Positions 1 through 5,690 of a DNA stretch of 13,263 nucleotides are shown piece after piece. The notes beneath the pieces were generated by a model that was not told where the DNA came from, searched no databases, and saw only the letters and a program-made list of their open reading frames with translations. The DNA comes from Microcaldota archaeon. Lineage in GTDB: Archaea; Iainarchaeota; Iainarchaeia; JAADDC01. How positions within the stretch are numbered: position 1 is the first letter of the stretch; the number at the start of each line of letters is the position of its first letter. Made by a program: the position numbers and the translations under genes. The stretch spans positions 1 to 13,263 of the forward strand of contig JALUER010000039.1 in the NCBI GenBank assembly GCA_027043825.1, read 5' to 3'.

Positions 1-102
1 CTTCCTCAGGTCCTTTCCGGTGAGTAGCCTGGCAACTATGTAAGCCGTCGGGAAGGAGCCGATCAGGTAGGAGAGCACCGGAACAGCTGCTTCCGCTCCC
101 AT
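1..102 (-). CDS. plsY: Second PlsY-type glycerol-3-phosphate acyltransferase, N-terminal part (runs off left edge)
   Basis: Thirty-four codons read from an ATG at 102 to the window edge with no stop. The segment YLIGSFPTAYIVARL is the first transmembrane helix signature of PlsY (GSxPTxxxxAR), followed by TGKDLRK where PlsY proteins have the xGxDxRxxGSGN motif. It closely resembles residues 10-31 of the adjacent full-length PlsY, so the two are tandem paralogues. PlsY is a membrane enzyme that transfers an acyl group from acyl-phosphate to glycerol-3-phosphate. The start is supported by a GAGGTGAG Shine-Dalgarno site at 109-116, six bases upstream. The catalytic motifs lie outside the window, so activity cannot be judged. 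A related PlsY-like membrane protein of other function is possible. Confidence 0.82.
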   Translation of the reverse strand, partial: MGAEAAVPVLSYLIGSFPTAYIVARLLTGKDLRK

Positions 103-108
103 AACTCT

Positions 109-116
109 CTCACCTC
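109..116 (-). promoter_or_regulatory. Shine-Dalgarno site of second plsY
   Basis: GAGGTGAG on the minus strand, six bases before the ATG at 102. It fixes the start of the partial plsY gene and contrasts with the absence of such a site before the first plsY. Confidence 0.75.
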
Positions 117-131
117 AAAAGGGGACAATAC

Positions 132-170
132 TTAAAAACCACTCGAAGACCATCTTCGTCACCTGACGAA
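132..170 (-). terminator. Overlapping hairpins and T-run between the two plsY genes (possible terminator/attenuator)
   Basis: Directly after the first plsY stop codon (171-173, minus strand) a perfect 6-bp inverted repeat with a 4-nt loop spans 155-170 (TTCGTC/GACGAA). A second 6-bp inverted repeat with a 3-nt loop spans 144-158 (CGAAGA/TCTTCG). They share 155-158, so they cannot both form fully. The second is followed after five bases by TTTTT (138-134 on the minus strand). This looks like a terminator or read-through control ahead of the second plsY. Archaeal termination mostly depends on U-runs, so the hairpins may be incidental. Confidence 0.4.
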
Positions 171-773
171 CTACCATCTCTCGTCCTTCACCCGTTCCAG
201 GAAGGACCGTTCCCTTCCCTCGAGAAGCCTCCGCACGTTCTCCCGGTGGGAGTAGAGGATGAGGACGGCGGCAAAGCTGAAGAAGGAGAGGAGGAGCGGG
301 TCTCCAGTGGCGGCAGAGAGGGGGACGGCAGTTAATACGGTCACGATGTTGGCGAGGGAGGTGTACCGGGAGAAGACCACCGTGGAGAACCAGGTAGTTA
401 TCAGGACGGGGAAGATCCACCAGGTGCCGCCGCGGGAAAGGACACCGAGTACGATGCCCAGGAGGGCCCCGAAGCCCTTTCCTCCCCTTAAGCCCAGGAA
501 GAGGGAGAAGATGGCCCCTGTGAGGGCACCCATACCTGCGGTGATGGACAGCAAGTAGGTGGGAGCAAGGATCACGGGGAGGAAGCCCTTCAGGGCGTCA
601 CCGAAAGCCGTAAGGAGGGCGTACTTCCCTCCAAGAACCCTGTACACGTTGGCGGCACCGATGTTGCCGCTCCCCACCCTCCGGATGTCCACCCCCTTCA
701 GCCGGGCGATGATCCAGCCGGTGGGGAAGGAACCGAAGAGGTAGCCCACCAGGAACCAGAGGAGGAGGTCCAC
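171..773 (-). CDS. plsY: PlsY-type acyl-phosphate:glycerol-3-phosphate acyltransferase
   Basis: A 200-residue polytopic membrane protein of normal PlsY length. Visible family motifs are GSFPTG (14-19), DIRRVGSGNIGAANV (29-43), D59/K62 in DALKG, FLGLRGGKG (92-100), and HRENVRRLLEG (176-186). PlsY acylates the sn-1 position of glycerol-3-phosphate using acyl-phosphate at the cytoplasmic membrane, a step of bacterial-type ester lipid synthesis. One oddity is that the usual GHxFP of motif 2 reads GAIFS here (His replaced by Ala87). The gene begins 24 bp after the synthetase stop. Its GTG start has no Shine-Dalgarno site, but a TAAAA box at 796-800 lies about 25 nt upstream, which would fit a leaderless transcript. 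Family membership is clear; true substrates in an archaeon are unknown. Confidence 0.9.
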   Translation of the reverse strand: MDLLLWFLVGYLFGSFPTGWIIARLKGVDIRRVGSGNIGAANVYRVLGGKYALLTAFGDALKGFLPVILAPTYLLSITAGMGALTGAIFSLFLGLRGGKGFGALLGIVLGVLSRGGTWWIFPVLITTWFSTVVFSRYTSLANIVTVLTAVPLSAATGDPLLLSFFSFAAVLILYSHRENVRRLLEGRERSFLERVKDERW

Positions 774-797
774 GAAAGAAAAAGAAGGGGAAAGGTT

Positions 798-2051
798 TTA
801 GGGGTAGAGGATGTCCGGCGTCCTTGGAAATGCGGTAGCATCCATGATCTTTTCAAGGCCCAGCAGTACCGCTGTGAGCCGCTCGATCCCCAACCCAAAG
901 CCTCCGTGGGGTGGGAAGCCGTACTCGAACATCTCCAGGTACCAGTCGAAGCTCTCGGGCTTTAGACCGAACTCTATGATCCTTTTCCTCAGCATCTCTG
1001 GGTCTTCTTCCCTTATACCACCCGAGGAGAGCTCCATGCCCCTCTGTCCCGGTGCCAGGAAGTCCATCTTGTGGGCGTACCTCGGGTCGTCCCTGTCTAC
1101 CTTGTAGTAGAAGGCCGTTTGCTGTCGTGGGAAACGGGCGATGAAGAAGGGCACCTCGAAGTGGGAACAGAGCTGGCGTTCTTCGGGGGCCCCGAAGTCC
1201 TCGCCCCAGGGGATCTCTATACCATCCCCCTTCAGTATCTCCAGGGCCTCGTCGTAGTCGATGACCTCGTACTTCTTTGGGACCTCTGGGGGAGTCCCAC
1301 CAAACCGCTCGAAGAGCTCGGGGTAGTCGTTCAGTGCATCGGCTGCAGACCGGTAGATGCCGAACTCGATGTCCATCAGGTCCTCCTTCGTGACGAAGGC
1401 AGCCTCAGCGTCGATCTCCCAGAACTCGGTGAGGTGCTTTCTGGTCCTGCTCTTCTCCGCCCGGAAGGAGGGACCTATGGTGAAGACCCTGCCCAGGGAG
1501 GGGACGAGGGCCTGCTTGTAGAGCTGCCCGCTCTGGGCGAGGAAGGCCTCCCGGTCGAAGTAGACGATGGGGAAGAGCTCTGCACCCCCCTCGGCGGCGG
1601 CGGAGATGATTATGGGTAGCGTGGTCTCCACGAAGCCCTGGGAGCGGAGGTAGTCCCGTACTGCCCTGAGGACGACACCCTTCAGACGGAGGACAGCAGA
1701 GACCTCTGGCCGCCTTACGTCCAGCCACCGGTACCTTATTCTCTTGGAGTAGTCGGTGGGAGTCTTGCCGGTGAGGTCGATGGGGGTCGGCTTGGAGGGA
1801 GAGACGACCCTGATCTTCCTGGCCACGAACTCCCGACCCGTCTTCACCTTGTCCGTCGCCTTCCACTCACCCTCGACTTCTATCAACGTCTCCGGATAGA
1901 AGCCCTCCACAGCCTCCAGGACTTCGTCTTCCACGTTGCCGGCCTTCACCACCACCTGCTCTACCCTGTTCTCGGGGAAGAGCCGGATGAGCACGAATTT
2001 GACCTTCCCCATATCACGCACGCGGTAGACCCATCCCCTTATCTTTTCCAT
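798..2051 (-). CDS. asnS: Asparaginyl/aspartyl-tRNA synthetase (class IIb, AsnRS-like)
   Basis: A 417-residue class II aminoacyl-tRNA synthetase. An OB-fold anticodon-binding domain occupies about residues 1-85 (GWVYRVRDMGKVKFVLIR), followed by the catalytic core: motif 1 region around WLDVRRPEV (109-117), motif 2 FRAEKSRTRKHLTEFW (196-211) and motif 3 GLGIER (386-391). Several stretches are AsnRS-like (AEKSRTRKHLTEFW, DFLAPG, FPRTPDILYP). Others are typical of archaeal AspRS (AEGGAELFP, QLYKQ, ELSSGG, PPHGGFGLG). It attaches Asn or Asp to tRNA; which one, and whether it is discriminating, cannot be settled by eye. The ATG at 2051 is chosen because GGAGGTGG lies at 2056-2063. It heads a minus-strand group with the plsY genes. 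Confidence 0.88.
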   Translation of the reverse strand: MEKIRGWVYRVRDMGKVKFVLIRLFPENRVEQVVVKAGNVEDEVLEAVEGFYPETLIEVEGEWKATDKVKTGREFVARKIRVVSPSKPTPIDLTGKTPTDYSKRIRYRWLDVRRPEVSAVLRLKGVVLRAVRDYLRSQGFVETTLPIIISAAAEGGAELFPIVYFDREAFLAQSGQLYKQALVPSLGRVFTIGPSFRAEKSRTRKHLTEFWEIDAEAAFVTKEDLMDIEFGIYRSAADALNDYPELFERFGGTPPEVPKKYEVIDYDEALEILKGDGIEIPWGEDFGAPEERQLCSHFEVPFFIARFPRQQTAFYYKVDRDDPRYAHKMDFLAPGQRGMELSSGGIREEDPEMLRKRIIEFGLKPESFDWYLEMFEYGFPPHGGFGLGIERLTAVLLGLEKIMDATAFPRTPDILYP

Positions 2052-2055
2052 ACTA

Positions 2056-2063
2056 CCACCTCC
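2056..2063 (-). promoter_or_regulatory. Shine-Dalgarno site deciding the asnS-like start
   Basis: GGAGGTGG on the minus strand, four bases before the ATG at 2051. It argues against the in-frame ATG eleven codons upstream (2084), whose extra residues (a Gly-rich stretch) are simply the translated Shine-Dalgarno region. Confidence 0.8.
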
Positions 2064-2180
2064 ACCTTGGTTTTTACTCTGCAACGACAGGACGAACCGG
2101 GAGAATTAGAGCTTATTCAGGGGAACTGACGTGAGTTTTTCCATGCTTTCCCTTTGCCAGGATATCCTTAAAATAGGACA

Positions 2181-2193
2181 CCGTTTAAAACGG
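2181..2193 (+). promoter_or_regulatory. TATA-like box inside a palindrome upstream of gene 2214
   Basis: CCGTTT-A-AAACGG is a perfect 6-bp inverted repeat around one base. Its centre, TTTAAAA (2184-2190), is TATA-like and lies 27 nt before the GTG at 2214, the right distance for a leaderless transcript. A second AT-rich box (CTTAAAATA, about 2168-2176) lies further upstream. Confidence 0.55.
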
Positions 2194-2196
2194 CCT

Positions 2197-2216
2197 CACA
2201 ACATTAATTTGTTGTG
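2197..2216 (+). repeat. Inverted repeat across predicted transcription start and GTG codon (candidate operator)
   Basis: CACAACA (2197-2203), a 6-nt centre TTAATT, then TGTTGTG (2210-2216): a perfect 7-bp inverted repeat whose last GTG is the predicted start codon. It sits 4 nt downstream of the TATA palindrome, where a bound repressor would block initiation. It could also fold at the extreme 5' end of an mRNA. Operator function is inferred only from symmetry and position. Confidence 0.5.
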
Positions 2217-2978
2217 GGTCTTAGCCTACCCCTGATCCACAGGGCCCGGGAAACCACGGCAAGGAAGCCCATAAGAGAGCGTCTGGAGGAGCATGAGATA
2301 TATATGCCCGAGGCCAGAGTGAAGGACGAAGAGGGACTGCACAGAGTCTTAGACGTCCTCGAGAGACAGGGAAAGAAGCTTGGTAGGATACTGGGCCACC
2401 TTCGTCTGGATCCAGAAAAGCTGCTACCCACCACGGAAAACCTCCTGGAAGCACTGGTAGAAAGGGGGGTTGTAAAGGTCTACGAGATACCCCGGGACCA
2501 CGGGGCGATAAAGGAGTTTCTGGGGAGGTTTGACAACTCAGAAGAGCTGGTTAAACGGATAGAAAAGCACCTCAACCTCATAGCCTTGGAGCAGGGTCTA
2601 ACGGGGGAGATCCACCTCGACGTGGGACACATCTTCAACCAGATCTACCTAAGGGGTGCCTCCATTCCCGACAGAGAGCTGAGAAAGCTCGTGGAGGAAG
2701 CCCTCAAGGTAAAGAAGGAAAGGGGAACAGCAGCACAGGTGCTCAAGAAGCTGGGTGTCCACGAGAACGTGACGCCCCACCTAAGTGAGGAACACTTGAG
2801 GTCTGAAGCATATCTCTTCTACAGGAAGGGGAAAGAGATGATAGTGCCGCCAGAGATCCTTAATCTTGTAGAAAGGGCAAGACGAGGGAGCATATCAAAG
2901 GAAGAGGCCTGGAAAATACTGGAGGCTGTCACAAGGGACCACAACTGGAGTGTTATAAAACTAACGCCCAAGGTATAA
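2214..2978 (+). CDS. Unrecognised protein upstream of dph6
   Basis: 254 residues, soluble, highly charged, no Cys, no signal peptide or membrane segment; not matched to a family I know. Residues about 43-60 and 110-125 look helical. The stretch LLPTTENLLEALVERGVVKVYEI (about residues 70-92) has the rhythm of a helix-turn-helix plus strand, which is only suggestive of nucleic-acid binding. The GTG at 2214 is preferred because a TATA-like box is centred 27 nt upstream. The ATG at 2304 (residue 31), with GGAGG at 2285-2289 rather far upstream, is an alternative. The gene ends 3 bp before dph6. Its palindromic promoter suggests specific regulation, possibly by its own product, but no function should be assigned. 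Confidence 0.75.
   Translation: MGLSLPLIHRARETTARKPIRERLEEHEIYMPEARVKDEEGLHRVLDVLERQGKKLGRILGHLRLDPEKLLPTTENLLEALVERGVVKVYEIPRDHGAIKEFLGRFDNSEELVKRIEKHLNLIALEQGLTGEIHLDVGHIFNQIYLRGASIPDRELRKLVEEALKVKKERGTAAQVLKKLGVHENVTPHLSEEHLRSEAYLFYRKGKEMIVPPEILNLVERARRGSISKEEAWKILEAVTRDHNWSVIKLTPKV
2953..2960 (+). promoter_or_regulatory. Internal TATA-like box for dph6
   Basis: TTATAAAA lies inside the 3' end of the preceding gene, centred about 25 nt before the dph6 ATG (2982), which has only a poor Shine-Dalgarno match (AAGGT). This fits an extra leaderless transcript for dph6. Confidence 0.5.
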
Positions 2979-2981
2979 TTA

Positions 2982-3635
2982 ATGAGAAAACTTCTGGGCC
3001 TCGTCTCGGGAGGCAAGGACTCCCTCTATGCCCTCTTTCTGGCATACCTCCACTCCTTTGACGTGGTGGCCCTGGGGACGGTACGGCCAAAGAAGGGAAC
3101 GCTTCTCTTCCACGAGCCCAACGTGGACTTCGTAAGGATCCATGCGGAGCTCCTTGGGCTTCCGCTCATAGAGGTGAGGGGCTGGGAAGACGAGGCCCTC
3201 AGGGAACTCTTCTGCAAGGCAAGGGAGGACTTTGGAGTTAACTGGGTATCCGTGGGGGCGCTCGCATCGGACTTTCAGAGGTTGAGATTCAACTGGGTGG
3301 CTGGGGACTGTGGTTTGAGGGTTTACTCGCCCCTCTGGCATCTGAGGCCGGAAAGATACACGAGGAAGATCGTGGAGGACGGTTTTCGCTTCATGATCGT
3401 CTCTGCAGGGGTTTATGAACTCAGAGATTGGGTAGGAAGGGAAGTAGGCCCCGAGAATGTGGAGGAACTAATAGAAGTGGCGAGGGAGGGACGCTTCCAC
3501 CCGGCGGGAGAGGGGGGAGAGTACGAAACCTTCGTGACGGACGCCCCCTTCTTTCCCAAAAGGATAACGGTGAAGGGAGAGCGGAAGGAAGGGATATATT
3601 ACATCCGGGAGGTGGAGCTGGTTGATAAAGGTTAG
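2982..3635 (+). CDS. dph6: Diphthine--ammonia ligase (Dph6-type PP-loop ATPase)
   Basis: 217 residues, the usual archaeal length. The N-terminal PP-loop SGGKDS (9-14) binds ATP, and GEGGEYET (176-183) is the hallmark of the Dph6 family. Dph6 catalyses the last step of diphthamide synthesis, ATP-dependent amidation of diphthine on the modified His of elongation factor 2, in the cytoplasm. The ATG at 2982 is three bases after the preceding stop; an internal TATA-like box at 2953-2960 may give it its own transcript. The 3' end overlaps the next gene by 14 bp, so the two are co-expressed. The assignment rests on both family motifs. Small paralogues of this family with unproven roles exist in archaea, so some uncertainty remains. 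Confidence 0.9.
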   Translation: MRKLLGLVSGGKDSLYALFLAYLHSFDVVALGTVRPKKGTLLFHEPNVDFVRIHAELLGLPLIEVRGWEDEALRELFCKAREDFGVNWVSVGALASDFQRLRFNWVAGDCGLRVYSPLWHLRPERYTRKIVEDGFRFMIVSAGVYELRDWVGREVGPENVEELIEVAREGRFHPAGEGGEYETFVTDAPFFPKRITVKGERKEGIYYIREVELVDKG

Positions 3636-4779
3636 AGGTCCCCTGACGGTCTGGCTCAACGGAAGGATCCAGGTGGTGAAGGAGGTCCGCCTGGAGGGGA
3701 ATGCAGACGACGAAGTAGAGTGCAAGGGCTGTCTCCTCACCCACTCCTTCGTGAACGCCCATACACACCTCCCTATGATCCTCCTGAGGGGACTCGTCTC
3801 CGAAAAGGGCTTCTGGGACTGGTTGGAGGAAATACAGCGGCTGGAAGAAGAGATGGGAAAGAAGGAGATTGAAGCGGGCTACTACCTGGGCCTCTGGGAA
3901 AACCTCCTCTCGGGCAACACCGTGGTCTACTCCATGTATAGGGACTATGACCTTGTGGAGGAGACTTTTGGGATGGAGCTCCACACAGGGCCCATTTCCT
4001 TCCGGGAGGCCGATGAGGACGTGTTTTTCCTTCTGGAGAGGTTCGAGAGGAAGGCTCCCGAGGGGGTCGTTCCAACCCTCTTTGCCCATTCCCTATACAA
4101 ACTCCCGCTGAAACGACTAAAGGAAATCGCGGAGCTTTTGGGCGAAAAGCCCATAGAGTTCCAGATACACGCTTCCGAGACCAAGGAGGAGGTGCTCGAG
4201 GTAAAGAGAAAGTTCGGGCAGTACCCCGTGAGGGTGATGGAGGCGCTCGGCCTCTTAACCCCCCGCACTATGCTGGTCCACGCCGGATGGATAACGAAGA
4301 GTGAACTGGACATCGCGGCAAGGTATGGTACCTCCCTCGTCCACGTACCGGCTTCCAACGCCCGCTTAGCCATCCACGGCTTCTTCCCCTGGAAGGAGGC
4401 GGAGGAGAGGGGGATAAGGGTGCTTTTTGGGACGGACTCCCCCGCCTCCAACGATGGTCAGAGCATTCTCCACGACCTTCGACTGGCTCTCCTCTTTGCT
4501 AAGGACCGGTACTGGGACGCGGAGCCCTTCGGGTGGAGGAACGTCTCGGGGGCATTCGATAAAAAGGGGTTCGCCCTCTGGGAGCCCAGGGAGACCGTCC
4601 TCTCTGTAGGAAAGCCCCTTGTGAACACCTTCCTCTACGCGCCACATCTCTTCTCCCTCCGGCTCCTCCTCAGGAGGGGTAAGGTTCTATGGCCCCAGAA
4701 GGTACCGGGTAGGGTGGATCAAGCCCTCAAGGTGGCGGAGCGCTTCAGGGAACGGATGGGTGAACTCCATTTTAAATAA
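3622..4779 (+). CDS. Amidohydrolase of the MTA/SAH deaminase type
   Basis: 385 residues with the metal-dependent amidohydrolase pattern: H47-T-H49, H183 and D272 as metal ligands, E186 (HASET) and H220 (VHAGW) as catalytic residues. By memory alignment with Thermotoga TM0936, which deaminates methylthioadenosine and S-adenosylhomocysteine, the substrate-contact residues also have equivalents: E76 for E84, and H156 for H173 with the same 27-residue spacing to the next metal His. The likely reaction is adenine deamination of MTA, SAH or 5'-deoxyadenosine; another purine-like substrate is possible. A TTG start at 3622 is chosen because GGAGGTGG (3609-3616) lies five bases upstream. It overlaps dph6 by 14 bp, pointing to translational coupling. 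The tail is more divergent than the core. Confidence 0.82.
   Translation: MIKVRGPLTVWLNGRIQVVKEVRLEGNADDEVECKGCLLTHSFVNAHTHLPMILLRGLVSEKGFWDWLEEIQRLEEEMGKKEIEAGYYLGLWENLLSGNTVVYSMYRDYDLVEETFGMELHTGPISFREADEDVFFLLERFERKAPEGVVPTLFAHSLYKLPLKRLKEIAELLGEKPIEFQIHASETKEEVLEVKRKFGQYPVRVMEALGLLTPRTMLVHAGWITKSELDIAARYGTSLVHVPASNARLAIHGFFPWKEAEERGIRVLFGTDSPASNDGQSILHDLRLALLFAKDRYWDAEPFGWRNVSGAFDKKGFALWEPRETVLSVGKPLVNTFLYAPHLFSLRLLLRRGKVLWPQKVPGRVDQALKVAERFRERMGELHFK
4770..4778 (+). promoter_or_regulatory. TATA box of nop5
   Basis: TTTTAAATA is centred 28 nt before the nop5 ATG at 4802 and overlaps the TAA stop (4777-4779) of the amidohydrolase gene. There is no Shine-Dalgarno site before 4802, so a leaderless nop5 transcript is expected. 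The box also rules against the in-frame GTG at 4760, which would lie upstream of the transcription start. Confidence 0.7.
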
Positions 4780-4801
4780 CTTCTCTCCCATCTCATCTTC
4801 G

Positions 4802-5656
4802 ATGGTGTCCCTGGAGGCGCTGAGGAAGAAGGTGCTGGAACAGACGAAGAAGAAGCTGTCCGAGGCCTACACTGAGAAAGATCGCTACGTGATACAGGCC
4901 ATCGAGGCCCTCGACGATGTTGACGCCGTTTTCAACCTCCTCGTGGCGAGGGTGCGTGAGTGGTACTCCCTCCACTTTCCCGAGCTCAACACCCTCGTGA
5001 AGGACCACGAGGACTACCTAAACCTCGTGGTCACTCTCGGAAAGAGGGACAACTACAACGAGGAGGCCGTGAAAGCCATAGTTGGTAAGAAGTTGGCCCC
5101 CGTGGTCATGAACGCCGTGAAGGACTCCTCTGGTACTGACATAAGCGACGACGACATTAGAATGGTCCAAGAGCTTGCCCGCATTGCCTTGGAGGCCCGG
5201 GACTACCGGAAGGAGCTGGTGGACTACATAGATAAGGTCATGGAGGACGTGGCCCCCAACGTGAAGTACCTGGCCGGCCCGCTCCTGGGGGCCCGGCTCA
5301 TAGCCAAGGCCGGAGGGTTGAAGAAGCTGGCCTTGCTGCCCGCGTCTACCATACAAGTCCTCGGTGCCGAGAAGGCGCTCTTCCGGCACCTCACCAAGGG
5401 TTCCAGGCCCCCGAAGCACGGCATCCTCTTCCAACACCCCTGGGTAAGGAACGCCAAGCGCTGGCAGAGGGGTAAAATTGCCCGGTCGCTCGCAGCTAAG
5501 CTGGCCATAGCAGCCAAGGAAGATTACTTCGGTGGCAAGTTCATAGCAGATAAGCTCAAGGCCGAGCTCGAGGAGAGGGTAAAGGAGATCAGGGAAAAGT
5601 ACAGGGAACCGCCCAGGAAGAAGACCCGTGGAACCCGGAAGAGGAAGCGAAGGTGA
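4802..5656 (+). CDS. nop5: Nop5 (NOP56/58-type C/D box RNP protein) lacking the N-terminal domain
   Basis: 284 residues. The coiled-coil domain (IQAIEALDDVD at 31-41, then REWYSLHFPEL) and the RNA/L7Ae-binding NOP domain (STIQVLGAEKALFRHL, RPPKHG, RGKIAR, KLAIAA) are well conserved, with a basic tail KKTRGTRKRKRR. Nop5 scaffolds the archaeal C/D box sRNP, self-dimerising through the coiled coil and joining guide RNA-L7Ae to fibrillarin. Archaeal Nop5 normally has about 115-120 extra residues at the N-terminus that bind fibrillarin; here only about 25 residues precede the coiled-coil block. The upstream DNA is fully occupied by the amidohydrolase reading frame, so the domain is not hidden there. 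The start is set by the TATA box at 4770-4778. Confidence 0.92.
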   Translation: MVSLEALRKKVLEQTKKKLSEAYTEKDRYVIQAIEALDDVDAVFNLLVARVREWYSLHFPELNTLVKDHEDYLNLVVTLGKRDNYNEEAVKAIVGKKLAPVVMNAVKDSSGTDISDDDIRMVQELARIALEARDYRKELVDYIDKVMEDVAPNVKYLAGPLLGARLIAKAGGLKKLALLPASTIQVLGAEKALFRHLTKGSRPPKHGILFQHPWVRNAKRWQRGKIARSLAAKLAIAAKEDYFGGKFIADKLKAELEERVKEIREKYREPPRKKTRGTRKRKRR

Positions 5657-5659
5657 AAC

Positions 5660-5667
5660 TTTTATTT
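5660..5667 (+). promoter_or_regulatory. TATA-like box of gene A
   Basis: TTTTATTT begins four bases after the nop5 stop codon and is centred 27-28 nt before the ATG at 5691, which lacks a Shine-Dalgarno site. This is consistent with a leaderless transcript starting the A-flpA-B-C-D operon. Confidence 0.5.
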
Positions 5668-5690
5668 CTGGAACGCACTCATTTACTGTG

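Noticed and set aside
1071..1619. Long plus-strand open frame (182 codons) opposite the Asn/Asp-tRNA synthetase gene
   Set aside because: It lies wholly antisense to a clearly conserved gene, has low-complexity composition typical of GC-rich shadow frames, and has no promoter or ribosome site.
2052..2180. Possible small RNA gene in the divergent intergenic region
   Set aside because: No box C/D pair, tRNA-like fold or long inverted repeat was seen; apart from the asnS-like ribosome site and AT-rich promoter-like segments I see nothing here.
4760..4801. Earlier in-frame GTG start for nop5 giving 14 extra residues
   Set aside because: The extra residues translate the TATA box itself, are unlike the rest of the protein and do not restore the missing N-terminal domain.
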